Assembly: GCA_964590395.1 (NCBI GenBank)
Contig: CAZPVT010000030.1
Location: forward strand, 124,001 to 188,000
Source of the DNA: JAOABP01 sp964590395
Lineage (GTDB): Bacteria; Hydrothermota; Tepidihabitantia; Tepidihabitantales; Tepidihabitantaceae
DNA: 64,000 nucleotides
Direction of reading: 5' to 3'
Within the stretch, counting starts at the first letter, position 1. Each line of letters opens with the position of its first letter. The position numbers and the translations under genes are program-made. Below the pieces are notes generated by a model. The model was not told where the DNA came from and made no database searches. It was given only the letters and a program-made list of their open reading frames with translations. Of this stretch, positions 1-8,181 are shown piece after piece.

Positions 1-1816
1 AAACGGCTTTGTTTACCTGGGTCCGGGTCTAGGCAGTTATGTTGATAGTATCCGGATACCACTACCGAAGCGGGATGAGATTGGTTATGCTCAATTCGGT
101 TTCGAGTATGACAGGTTGAAAGCCAGTCTGGAGGGCGTTCTTCGGCGCAGAAATGTCAATCTTTTTGCTGGTGATCAGGCGATCGATGGCACCGGAGCAG
201 TGGGGCTGGGTGTTGATTGGATCGATAGTATCTTAGGGTTTTCGTATCAGCACCGGGAAAACGGAAAGGGTTTTTTTGTTGCCGCTCAATTGCCCGATGT
301 TGATTTTTCCTATCGTTGGGGGGGGATAAAAGAGAGTTTGCGCCGGGCAAGTGATGAGTTGGTTATTAGATCTTTTCCGCGACAGAATGTTCAATTTCAG
401 GCAGAGTTCGGACGCTTGCTGAAATTTGACCATACGCAGATTAACCGTTACGGTGCCGGGGCTCAAATTTTCTGGTTAGAGTTGAACGGATTTAAGGCGG
501 GTGATTTCATTTTCGGGCAGGGAAGGTTAGCACCTAATATTCGTTGGTTTTATCCTGAGATAGTAGTTGAACAGGAGTTAAAACCGCTTGAATCGCACCG
601 CAGTTTAAGATTGGGGACAGAGATAAAACCTAAAGATGATCTTGTTGTGGGAATGAGTTGGCAGGCGACCGGTTATCAGCGAAGAGGAACACCAGACAGT
701 TTTTGGGAGAATGGCGATAGGACACACCTATGGCAACTGACAACAAACCAAAGAATCAGGGAGATTTTTGAGCTTTCCGGTGTCGGTGGTTATCAGTCTT
801 ATCTTTATTCTGCTGGCGGGCAGAACTGGGGCAGGTATTTTGCCAGTTTAAACGGTGGGGTAAGACCAATCAGCGGGCTGAAGGTGGCATTTGACTTAAA
901 TCATGCTTATCGCCAGCAGCAATTAAAAGCGGAGCAGTTCCGCTATGTTGGTCCGCACCGGGGCAATTACCGATATGACTCAATTACCGGTGTCTATGTT
1001 TCTGACCCTGATGGTGATTACGAGCGAATTGTAGTTTATTTGGGCAGTTTTGCGCGGGTGAGGGATTTTTCCTTAAACACAACATTTGATTGGACCGGGC
1101 TGGAGTTATTATATCTTTTTGGGTCATTCTCTCGGGATCTGAGCGCTACCGATACCAGTGCAATGAGTTGCGCGGAGAATTTCAATCTGCGCTTGGACTG
1201 GAACGGCTGGGAGCCGGTGGTAAGACCAACCTTGGGAATAATTGGTAATCGTGACCTTGACCGGACATTGAGTATTACGGGCAGACAGAGTACCCAGCAT
1301 ATTGAATTTTTGGAGCTGACGAGCAATCAATGGCAGGAACTGGAGATGTTTTTTCGGATAGAAAGGGCAGATTTATTGCGTAGATTTGTTTCCGGCACAC
1401 TTGATTATCAGAAGTCAGGGTGGCAATTTACCGTTGCACCGGTAATCGGTGCGCAGTTAAAACTGGAAACCGGGATAAGTTGGGACCGGAAGGCAATTGT
1501 CAAACCACAGTGGAGTGAGGAAATCGCGTGCTTCAATCTTAACGCGGTGGAGTTCTGGGTGGCGAAAAACTGGGTATTTTTTCGGCAGACCAGGTTGAGG
1601 TTGAGAAGCGGTGCAAGTTATCGGTGGGCAGATGTCAAATCCCTGCCCTATGAAATCGCGCTTACCCGGCCTTTGGGTTTTGTTCCTGATTTCACCGCGG
1701 AAGTTGAGCAGCTCTTTAGTGATATGTTTGGTTTGAATGCCAGATATTTTTTTACTAAACAGGAGGGCCGACTGTCAACGCACAATTTCTCCTTACAGAT
1801 GCGGGTTTATTTTTGA
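1..1816 (+). CDS. Outer-membrane beta-barrel-like protein (5' end outside window)
   Basis: The frame is open from base 2 to the TGA at 1814-1816, about 604 codons, so the start lies upstream of the window. The visible part has no recognisable enzyme domain. It is rich in Trp, Tyr and Phe in short alternating polar/hydrophobic stretches (for example WQATGYQRRG, FFVAAQLPDVDFSYRW), as expected for transmembrane beta strands. It ends in R-V-Y-F; a terminal Phe is the usual BAM recognition signal of outer-membrane barrels. Inferred role: an outer-membrane or surface barrel. The ligand is unknown and a long secreted beta protein is possible. An element of the GT-hexamer family starts about 120 bp after the stop. 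Confidence 0.6.
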   Translation, partial: NGFVYLGPGLGSYVDSIRIPLPKRDEIGYAQFGFEYDRLKASLEGVLRRRNVNLFAGDQAIDGTGAVGLGVDWIDSILGFSYQHRENGKGFFVAAQLPDVDFSYRWGGIKESLRRASDELVIRSFPRQNVQFQAEFGRLLKFDHTQINRYGAGAQIFWLELNGFKAGDFIFGQGRLAPNIRWFYPEIVVEQELKPLESHRSLRLGTEIKPKDDLVVGMSWQATGYQRRGTPDSFWENGDRTHLWQLTTNQRIREIFELSGVGGYQSYLYSAGGQNWGRYFASLNGGVRPISGLKVAFDLNHAYRQQQLKAEQFRYVGPHRGNYRYDSITGVYVSDPDGDYERIVVYLGSFARVRDFSLNTTFDWTGLELLYLFGSFSRDLSATDTSAMSCAENFNLRLDWNGWEPVVRPTLGIIGNRDLDRTLSITGRQSTQHIEFLELTSNQWQELEMFFRIERADLLRRFVSGTLDYQKSGWQFTVAPVIGAQLKLETGISWDRKAIVKPQWSEEIACFNLNAVEFWVAKNWVFFRQTRLRLRSGASYRWADVKSLPYEIALTRPLGFVPDFTAEVEQLFSDMFGLNARYFFTKQEGRLSTHNFSLQMRVYF

Positions 1817-1937
1817 GTTTTTTTGTTAGCGGTGACTGGCTATCCAGGTGGGTGGTAAACTCAGCCGATTCTGATTTGAGTAAGTTAATAACATTAATGG
1901 CACCGAGTTTTGTTACTGCTAAACCAGCGTGTTAGAA

Positions 1938-2326
1938 TTTAACCTTAAAGTTAAATTTGTTGACTCGGTAATTTTCCGGTTATCTCTTTGAAAATCAATA
2001 TGTTAACCTGAATTTAGCCGAATTTCAGACCCCGTCCCCTATACGGTATCCAGGGTCGTAGTAATCAGTGTGTCGGATTGGGTTAAGACAGGAGTAAATC
2101 CTATGGTCTGTGCTGTGGTGCAGTTTAGGATGGCAGTCAGGGTGCCGGTTTGGGTTTTGCTTTGGGTTTCAGTTGGGGTTAGCGATCTGGTTATCCTATT
2201 GTTCATCACCGCGGTCTTGGCGATGCTGTCAACGATGGTTTTGTATCAGATGGCTAACAGGGTTGAGAACAGGGTGATGTTTACGATACTTTATTTGCTT
2301 GACATCAGGATTGGATTGATGATAAT
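1938..2326 (+). repeat. GT-rich hexamer-repeat element, copy A
   Basis: Read on the plus strand, the order is: an 18-bp near-palindrome TTTAACCTTAAAGTTAAA (1938-1955); a conserved 72-nt stretch holding TGAAAATCAA at 1989; a core around 2028-2051 (GACCCCGTCCCCTATACGGT); then about 250 bp of degenerate hexamers in one phase from 2073 (TCGGAT, TGGGTT, later TGGGTT TTGCTT TGGGTT). A sigma70-like promoter lies at the right end. The first half closely matches copy D near 57388-57504. The 86-codon open frame across the hexamers (2070-2330) is a by-product of the repeat and is not called as a gene. Confidence 0.75.
2299..2326 (+). promoter_or_regulatory. Sigma70-like promoter for the basic membrane protein gene
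   Basis: TTGACA at 2299-2304, a 16-bp spacer and GATAAT at 2321-2326. It sits at the downstream edge of element copy A and points to the gene at 2373. Confidence 0.6.
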
Positions 2327-2372
2327 TTAGTTAGGTGCAATAAGATGGTTTTACTAAGAGAAGGAGATTTTT

Positions 2373-2957
2373 ATGATGTCGGCTGGTAGGTCTGGTTCTT
2401 CAGGAATGCGACCCCGGAGTGGAACAAAGAAAAGACAGGAGTCCGGACCATACATTATGTTGGCGGTTGTTGCCATTCTGGTGATTGTTATCGTTTTGGT
2501 GGTCGCCTTAAGTGGAAGAAAAAGTGGGGCTCAAAGAGTCGCCCGACAAGAGCGGACAAGGTCAACAGAAGTTGCCACATCAGAGCGGGTTTCTTCAACC
2601 GGCAGGAAAACGGAGCGGAAATCTCCCCGGGTGCCCAAGCGGGAGCGAAAGAAGCTGGAAACAGAAACTCAGCGTCGTGAACGCCGTCAACGGGAAAGAT
2701 TAGAGCGGAGGTCTCCGGGTCGAAGTACCAGGAGGAGCAGTCGTGGGGGCTATGCTGTTAGGAAATCCGGCACTCCGGTTCTAAGAGCGATTATTTCCCA
2801 GCCTACTGGAGAGCGGGTTGCAGTTGTTGGTGAGCGTCAGGTGAAAAATGGTGACCAGATTGATGGACGGAGGATAATTGAGGTTGGAGCAGATCGGGTG
2901 AAGGTGGAGTATTTTACCAAATCTTACGAAGTAAAGTTAAATCAGCCGCTTTATTAG
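2373..2957 (+). CDS. Single-pass membrane protein with basic linker and GspC/PilP-like C-terminal domain
   Basis: 194 residues, preceded by AGAAGGAGA. The first of two tandem ATG codons is used. One membrane segment lies at about residues 28-46 (IMLAVVAILVIVIVLVVAL). It is followed by a strongly basic, Arg/Lys-rich low-complexity linker (about 48-125). The last ~60 residues carry a G-E-R...V-x-V-V-G-E-R...N-G-D-x-I-D-G-R-x-I-x-E-V-x-x-D-R-V pattern. This resembles the small beta HR domain of GspC and PilP, which bind secretins in type II secretion and type IV pili. No secretin or pilus gene is visible nearby, so the role is open. It could equally belong to the ExbBD/TonB unit that follows, as a periplasmic adaptor. 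Confidence 0.6.
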   Translation: MMSAGRSGSSGMRPRSGTKKRQESGPYIMLAVVAILVIVIVLVVALSGRKSGAQRVARQERTRSTEVATSERVSSTGRKTERKSPRVPKRERKKLETETQRRERRQRERLERRSPGRSTRRSSRGGYAVRKSGTPVLRAIISQPTGERVAVVGERQVKNGDQIDGRRIIEVGADRVKVEYFTKSYEVKLNQPLY

Positions 2958-3003
2958 TCGCATTTCGGAGTTGCCATTGTCATTAGCATTTTTGAGAAAA
3001 AAC

Positions 3004-3031
3004 TTGACAGTAGATGAGGAATTATTAAATT
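3004..3031 (+). promoter_or_regulatory. Sigma70-like promoter for exbB-exbD-exbD-tonB
   Basis: TTGACA at 3004-3009, a 16-bp spacer and TAAATT at 3026-3031. This gives a leader of about 45 nt that ends in the strong ribosome site AAGGAGG before the exbB ATG at 3083. Confidence 0.6.
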
Positions 3032-3082
3032 TTTATTGCCCTGCTGAATGATAGTTATAAAGCAAATTAAGGAGGATAAAAA

Positions 3083-3706
3083 ATGATACAGGAATTTAAA
3101 GATGGCGGCGGCATAATGTGGTTTCTACTGGTCTGTGCTGTTCTGGGAATCGCCTTAACGCTGGAACGGCTTTTTACTCTGTTCATCAGAACCAGGGTAA
3201 ATGTTAAAAAGTTCAGCCAGCTTTTGCTAAAGACGATTGAGCAGAGCGGGATTCCGGCTGGTATTCAGTTGTGTGACAAGACGCCGAGTCCGGTTGCCAA
3301 GGTGCTGCGCGCTGCGCTGTTAAAGGCGGAGTCAGACCGGACAGTGATTGAGGATGCGATTGTCCGCGTTGGTACGACAGAACTCGCTTTTCTTGATCGG
3401 GGCATGGCATTACTTGCTGGTCTGACAACGGTTGCTCCTTTCTTCGGTTTCTTAGGCACGGTTTCCGGGATGATTGGTGCATTCAAAGCGATTGCCGCGG
3501 TCGGTGAGGTTGATCCCACGGTGGTCTCCAGTGGTATCGCTGAGGCGTTGATTACCACCAAGTGGGGATTGATAATCGCTGCCCCACTGGCTATTGTCCA
3601 CATTCTCTTTTCGGGGAAAATCAACGGTTATCTCCGGGATATGGAGACCGCCTCAAGTGAATTGGTGGACTATCTGGTTACCCGTAGCGGCGCCGGTAAG
3701 GAGTGA
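3083..3706 (+). CDS. exbB: ExbB/TolQ/MotA-family proton channel subunit
   Basis: 207 residues with AAGGAGG before the ATG. Three membrane segments lie at about residues 11-33, 108-133 and 156-177. The long cytoplasmic loop between the first two and the G-F-L-G-T-V-x-G-M-I-x-A-F signature (about 122-134) are diagnostic of the MotA/TolQ/ExbB family. The protein forms the inner-membrane proton channel that powers TonB- or TolA-type transducers. It starts a tight four-gene unit with two exbD genes and a TonB, so an ExbB role is more likely than TolQ, although a tolB-like gene exists at 49426-50751. Confidence 0.92.
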   Translation: MIQEFKDGGGIMWFLLVCAVLGIALTLERLFTLFIRTRVNVKKFSQLLLKTIEQSGIPAGIQLCDKTPSPVAKVLRAALLKAESDRTVIEDAIVRVGTTELAFLDRGMALLAGLTTVAPFFGFLGTVSGMIGAFKAIAAVGEVDPTVVSSGIAEALITTKWGLIIAAPLAIVHILFSGKINGYLRDMETASSELVDYLVTRSGAGKE

Positions 3707-3708
3707 TA

Positions 3709-4131
3709 ATGGCGCTTTCGCTGAAACCCAGAGGTAGGAGTTCAGGAGAACCCAACATACCTACTGCCTCAATGGGTGACATCGCTTTTCTGATTATCAT
3801 TTTCTTTATGACCACCAGCATCTTCAGTCGAGAAAAAGGCTTAAAGATTGTTTTACCAGAGAAGGGTGCGGAAACGAAAATCAAATCGGAAAATATCCTT
3901 ACCGTGGCGGTAAGTCAGTCCGGTCAGGTGCTGATTGGCGACCGGATTGTCAGCGTTCCTGAGGTCAGTTCAATAGTAACTGAACAACTGGGGAAGAATC
4001 CCGACTTGGCGATTGCGCTCCGGGTGAGTAGAAGAGCACCGTACCAGACAATGATTGAGGTTTTTGATCAACTGAAAGTTGCCAAGGCGGAGCGAGTCAG
4101 TCTGATGCCGGTGCAGGAGGAGGGGCAATGA
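3709..4131 (+). CDS. exbD: ExbD/TolR-family biopolymer transport protein (first copy)
   Basis: 140 residues from the ATG at 3709, with TAAGGAG just upstream; the GTG six bases earlier is less likely. It has a short cytoplasmic N-terminus and one membrane helix at about 24-40 that begins with Asp24 in M-G-D-I-A-F-L-I-I-I-F-F-M. That is the conserved proton-pathway aspartate of ExbD/TolR. The rest is a periplasmic domain. The gene follows exbB by 2 bp and overlaps the next exbD by 4 bp. Confidence 0.92.
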   Translation: MALSLKPRGRSSGEPNIPTASMGDIAFLIIIFFMTTSIFSREKGLKIVLPEKGAETKIKSENILTVAVSQSGQVLIGDRIVSVPEVSSIVTEQLGKNPDLAIALRVSRRAPYQTMIEVFDQLKVAKAERVSLMPVQEEGQ

Positions 4132-4550
4132 GAAGGATCGGGCTCAAAAAAGCCACTACTCCGACCATTCCCACCGCTTCAACCGCTGATATCGCGTTTC
4201 TATTGATCATTTTCTTTATGGTCTCTACCCATTTTCGGACCGAAAAGGGATTAAGGATCAATTTGCCCAAGGCAGAGATGACCGAACGGATTCTAAAGCG
4301 ACGTAATGTTGCAGCGGTTTGGATTGATCCTACTGGCAGGATGACGGTAAATGATAACTGGGTAACGCCAACAGCGATAACCGCAATAATGACCGAGAGA
4401 GTGATTACCAATCCGGAGTTGGTTGTCCTTTTGCAGGCAGATAAAGATGTCAAGTACGGTTATGTAACCGATGTGCTTGAGGCGCTTAAGGATGCCCGAG
4501 CATTGAAGGTAACATTTGCGACCAGTTATGGCAAGGGAGGCGGGGGATGA
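4128..4550 (+). CDS. exbD: ExbD/TolR-family biopolymer transport protein (second copy)
   Basis: 140 residues, starting at an ATGA overlap with the first exbD. It has the same plan: a short N-terminus, a helix at about 21-36 starting with Asp21 (A-D-I-A-F-L-L-I-I-F-F-M), then a periplasmic domain. The two ExbD copies differ clearly in sequence outside the helix, so the channel may hold an ExbD heterodimer. It overlaps tonB by 4 bp. Confidence 0.92.
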   Translation: MRRIGLKKATTPTIPTASTADIAFLLIIFFMVSTHFRTEKGLRINLPKAEMTERILKRRNVAAVWIDPTGRMTVNDNWVTPTAITAIMTERVITNPELVVLLQADKDVKYGYVTDVLEALKDARALKVTFATSYGKGGGG

Positions 4551-5179
4551 ACCAGATCGGGATGGATAATATCACCGCATTAGAATGGGAAGAGCGGTAT
4601 TATGCGGTGGCGATTAGGTTGGGACTTATTGCGGCACTGGTGATAGTAATTGCGGCGTTTCTGTTTTTACCAAAAGAGTTTGTCGTCAAGCCTTATCAAC
4701 TGCGAAGAGCGGTCGAAATGGTGATGGAGGCGCTTCCCCCCGAACTGGAAAAGATTGCTGAACCGCCGAAGGCGGCGAAACCTTCGGTACCGGTTGCCGC
4801 GGTAAGCGAAGCAGAGGTGGAGGCAACAACTGTTGAAGCAACCACTTTTACCGAAGTTACTAAAAAAGCGGTGGAGACGGAGATTCCGATTGTACCATTC
4901 TGGAAAGTAGAGAAGAAGCCGGAGCCGGTAAGCATACCGAAACCTGTTTATCCGGATCTGGCGCGCAATGCGGGTATTGAAGGTAAGTGTGTAGTTGAGG
5001 CACTGGTGGATGTTGATGGTTCGGTGATTGATGCCAAGATTATCAAAAGTTCAGGTAATCAGTCATTGGATGCGGCAGCAGTTGAAGCTGCATTCAAGGC
5101 AAAGTTTACCCCGGCAATTCAGAGGGATAAACCGGTCAGGGTATGGGTTTCCATCCCCTATCAATTTACCTTGCAGTAA
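4547..5179 (+). CDS. tonB: TonB-family energy transducer
   Basis: 210 residues, starting at an ATGA overlap. One membrane anchor lies at about residues 22-42. It is followed by a Pro/Glu/Ala/Val-rich periplasmic spacer (about 60-125) and a C-terminal TonB domain (about 127-210) with the Y-P-x-x-A-R-N-A-G-I-E-G motif and terminal strand W-V-S-I-P-Y-Q-F. It links the ExbB/ExbD channel to outer-membrane receptors. A TonB-dependent receptor is encoded at 8182-11001. Confidence 0.92.
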   Translation: MNQIGMDNITALEWEERYYAVAIRLGLIAALVIVIAAFLFLPKEFVVKPYQLRRAVEMVMEALPPELEKIAEPPKAAKPSVPVAAVSEAEVEATTVEATTFTEVTKKAVETEIPIVPFWKVEKKPEPVSIPKPVYPDLARNAGIEGKCVVEALVDVDGSVIDAKIIKSSGNQSLDAAAVEAAFKAKFTPAIQRDKPVRVWVSIPYQFTLQ

Positions 5180-5230
5180 AGGGGTAACATAATGAAAAAA
5201 GAAGAACCAAGAGCAAAAAGGAGGAAACAA

Positions 5231-6982
5231 ATGCGCGGTATGTTATGTCTGCTGATATTGGTGCCCGCTCTGGTTTTGGCGGGTAACCTTCAGCCCATCA
5301 CGGCGCTGCCATCAGAAAATGGAGCGCCCAGGACGGAGCAACAGCCGGTCCCACCAGCAACGGTCAGGTTTACTGTTGGCAGGGTGGATACGATCGGCGG
5401 AACGACCTATGACTGGGCTTTTAACGGTCCGGTATATCGTGGTCTTGTGAACTCACCGGAATATGGCTTACATGCAGGCTGGATGTTTTCTGCTGAGCCA
5501 GCTTCACCATGGAATGACCGGAATATGCGCTACAACTTTTTTGACTATGCCGCTGGCGCATGGAACTGGCTTGATCCGGATTTTATGGCATCGGGTATAA
5601 GTGTTTATACCAACCGCTCTGGTTTTGGACATCTGGATGCTGATCCAGTTACCGGTGTGGCAATGTTTACTGCCCATCAAAATCCGGGTGCTACACCAAC
5701 GTCAATAAGGCCGGTTTTGGGCAAGGATATGTCTCCGGGTGCAGGATTCTTTGATTTCTGCGACGGTTCGCCTAATGCTGAAGGGTATCAATGGCCACCG
5801 ATTTCTATCGATGCCAATCAGGTTGTTCACTGCGCAATTATTGATGCTGCTACTACCGATCAGCTTTACTATACCAAAGTTGGCACCTGGTGTAACTGGG
5901 AGGTGCCGGTAGGTATTGTTGCTCCTCAGCCGGATCCGATGTTTCCTGACCAAAACATCGCTGCTTCCAAAGTCAGCCAGAAGGTCTGCGTTGTCTGGGT
6001 ATATTCTGAGGGTACCTCATACGACCCAGCCTATTATCGTATTTCGACTGATGGCGGTGCAACCTGGGGTGCTCCGACTGAACTTGAGCCACCACCTGCT
6101 TACAGTGGCGATACCATTACCTCATTCCATATTACTTCACTATTCCCATGGTACGATGATGAGGACCGGCTCCATATCGTTGCCGGCGTGATTCCGAGTG
6201 TTCGTGATACGCTTTACATTATTCCTGCGGAGATCTGGCACTGGTGTCCGGACAACACTCCAGCCTGGAGTCGGGTGCACCGGGCAGGATGCGAACCAGA
6301 GAATCTGATGGCTTCGGTTGGTTATAATGCCGCTTATGCCTGCAGGCCAAGTATCGGTCAGGATGATATGGGAAGACTTTATGTTGCCTGGGAACAGTTT
6401 GACTCGATGAATGTTGAGCCGGTAACCAACCTGTTGCGCGCGGATGTTTTTGCTGCAGCTTCTGAGGATGACGGCAATACCTGGTTACCTGCAGTTAAAC
6501 TGACTGAAGCGGGAACCGCTTCCTGCCGCTTCCCTTCAATTGCGGACAAAATGGTGCGTTTTGATGGGCAACTCTGGGTGCCGGTTATTTACGAAATAGA
6601 CCAGCAGGCTGGGTTTATCGTTCAAGGGCAAGGTTCATCCACCAATAACCCTTATGTCGTTCAGTGGGTGCCGGCAGAGTCGTTAGGTATTGGCGTTAGC
6701 GAATCACCCAGGAGCGCGCCGAAACGCTTAACTCTCTCGGCAACACCTAATCCTTTCTCCTGGCAGACCGTCATCTCCTATACTTTACCGAAAGCCGGAA
6801 ATGTTTCTCTCGTGGTATATGACGCTTCGGGCCGTCCGGTAAAGACACTGGTTGATGGTCATCGTCAGCCGGGAAGTTATGAAGTAAAATTGAACAGTGC
6901 GGGACTATCCGCCGGCGTTTACTTCTACACACTTACGATCGAACGGACTTCTGTAACAAAGAAGTTTACCGTAGTGCGGTAA
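5231..6982 (+). CDS. Secreted protein with sialidase/BNR-like propeller and T9SS-type C-terminal sorting domain
   Basis: About 583 residues from the ATG at 5231, chosen because AAAAGGAGG lies 6 bases upstream and a clean signal peptide (M-R-G-M-L-C-L-L-I-L-V-P-A-L-V-L-A) follows. An in-frame ATG at 5192 has a poor ribosome site. The body has repeated W-x-x-P and S-x-D-G-G-x-T-W style segments (STDGGATWG, SEDDGNTWLP), as in BNR/sialidase propellers. No catalytic assignment is possible. The last ~80 residues (P-N-P-F...Y-D-x-x-G-R...S-A-G-V-Y-F-Y-T-L) match the FlgD-Ig/type IX secretion sorting domain and end in K-K-F-T-V-V-R. Likely exported to or through the cell surface. Confidence 0.75.
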   Translation: MRGMLCLLILVPALVLAGNLQPITALPSENGAPRTEQQPVPPATVRFTVGRVDTIGGTTYDWAFNGPVYRGLVNSPEYGLHAGWMFSAEPASPWNDRNMRYNFFDYAAGAWNWLDPDFMASGISVYTNRSGFGHLDADPVTGVAMFTAHQNPGATPTSIRPVLGKDMSPGAGFFDFCDGSPNAEGYQWPPISIDANQVVHCAIIDAATTDQLYYTKVGTWCNWEVPVGIVAPQPDPMFPDQNIAASKVSQKVCVVWVYSEGTSYDPAYYRISTDGGATWGAPTELEPPPAYSGDTITSFHITSLFPWYDDEDRLHIVAGVIPSVRDTLYIIPAEIWHWCPDNTPAWSRVHRAGCEPENLMASVGYNAAYACRPSIGQDDMGRLYVAWEQFDSMNVEPVTNLLRADVFAAASEDDGNTWLPAVKLTEAGTASCRFPSIADKMVRFDGQLWVPVIYEIDQQAGFIVQGQGSSTNNPYVVQWVPAESLGIGVSESPRSAPKRLTLSATPNPFSWQTVISYTLPKAGNVSLVVYDASGRPVKTLVDGHRQPGSYEVKLNSAGLSAGVYFYTLTIERTSVTKKFTVVR

Positions 6983-6991
6983 ACACAGAAG

Positions 6992-7019
6992 GCGGGGCGG
7001 GATGCTTTTCCCGCCCCGC
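6992..7019 (+). terminator. GC-rich hairpin downstream of secreted-protein gene
   Basis: A perfect 10-bp stem, GCGGGGCGGG (6992-7001) with CCCGCCCCGC (7010-7019), and an 8-base loop, 7 bp after the stop. It has no T-tract of its own. Together with the next hairpin it probably forms a double terminator or an mRNA-stabilising structure. Confidence 0.55.
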
Positions 7020-7036
7020 TACACCACGCCTTTAAT

Positions 7037-7069
7037 GGGAGATGACGGTTGAGGTCTCCCGTTTTTTTA
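7037..7069 (+). terminator. Rho-independent terminator
   Basis: Stem GGGAGA (7037-7042) and TCTCCC (7055-7060), followed by G and seven Ts (7062-7068). It separates the exb/tonB/secreted-protein unit from the surface operon that starts at 7090. Confidence 0.75.
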
Positions 7070-7089
7070 TTTAAAAAAGGAAGAACAAT

Positions 7090-8172
7090 ATGCGACAAAA
7101 CTGGTTTTTTGTTGTACGCGGGATAATAGTACTGTTTTTTTTCTTTGGCGGTGTAACCTCTTCCGTTCGTTGTGGTAGAATGCCACCTCCAAGCTGGCCC
7201 TGGTGGAATCGTGAAGATTCTTTAGCGGTGAGAGATGTGCTTGAGAAATGGACAGACATTTTCCAACCGATACACGCCTTAAGCGATACTTTCCGTGTGG
7301 ATATTTCTTTTGGTCTTAACTATGCAGATAGTAGTTCCCGTACCGGTGATACACTTTATAAGATTGCTCATTTTATCCGTGCCTGGATTGAACCGGGAGA
7401 AAACAGGCGAAATGATCTCTATCAATTTGGCGTTACTGTTGATACTGTTAGTCTGAGCGATACTTTCTGTCAGGTAATATACCGGGATACTTTTAATATG
7501 AGCGGTTTGTATTTGGAGTTTGATACTATCTGGGTAGTTGGTTTCCGGCCTGATACATTGATTGACACAACTAAAACACCAGCCGAGACAACAATAGTGC
7601 AAAGAGTAAGTTACGTGGGAAAGCGCGGTTTTTCAGTGTTACAGCAGGCGGTTAAAAATTATGGCTGGGAGTTTTATCGCTGGATTTTCTTGCGTCGTGA
7701 TACATTGCCCGATACTAACTATTATACTGTGGTAAAGATCAGTGGCGGTTATACGCAGATTCCAACCGCCGAGGAGTCTCCCAGGATATCAAGGGTAATT
7801 TTGAATAAGCCGGGTAGAGCAGATACCATATTCTATGCACCACGGGCTGATGGCCGAGGATTGACTAACCTTAAGCCGATTGATTCGCTTTATCAAATTC
7901 GGGCTGGCGAAGAGGTGTCAATCGTGGTTAATACTGCGACGCCACAGGATACTGTTGCGGACAAAAATCGGATTTTTCTCACAGTTGTCGGCAGGACAGT
8001 AGATATAACTACCGGTGCACAAAGTGGCAGTGGCGTTCTGCGGTTCAGTAGTAGCGATACCGGTTATCAGCATATATTCATTGAGGTTCTGCCGGTGAGT
8101 AATCTTCTTTATCCTAATTCCGCATTTACCGGAACTATCTGGGCAATTCCGGTACGGGTAGTTTCAGAATAG
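7090..8172 (+). CDS. Secreted protein of unknown function
   Basis: 360 residues with AAAAGGAAG before the ATG. The N-terminus is a signal-peptide-like hydrophobic run (about 7-25) followed by a Cys, but the surrounding S-V-R-C is not a standard lipobox. The mature part is Asp/Thr/Tyr-rich with many S-D-T repeats (LSDTFRVD, LSDTFCQVIYRDTF) and looks all-beta. It matches no family I recognise. It is the first gene of a tightly spaced unit (9 bp to the TonB-dependent receptor), so it may be a surface partner of that receptor. Confidence 0.65.
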   Translation: MRQNWFFVVRGIIVLFFFFGGVTSSVRCGRMPPPSWPWWNREDSLAVRDVLEKWTDIFQPIHALSDTFRVDISFGLNYADSSSRTGDTLYKIAHFIRAWIEPGENRRNDLYQFGVTVDTVSLSDTFCQVIYRDTFNMSGLYLEFDTIWVVGFRPDTLIDTTKTPAETTIVQRVSYVGKRGFSVLQQAVKNYGWEFYRWIFLRRDTLPDTNYYTVVKISGGYTQIPTAEESPRISRVILNKPGRADTIFYAPRADGRGLTNLKPIDSLYQIRAGEEVSIVVNTATPQDTVADKNRIFLTVVGRTVDITTGAQSGSGVLRFSSSDTGYQHIFIEVLPVSNLLYPNSAFTGTIWAIPVRVVSE

Positions 8173-8181
8173 GAGGTGGCA

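Noticed and set aside
2070..2330. 86-codon open frame with alternating Val residues
   Set aside because: The alternation is a by-product of the period-6 DNA repeat; the related copy B has stops in its frames and there is no ribosome site.
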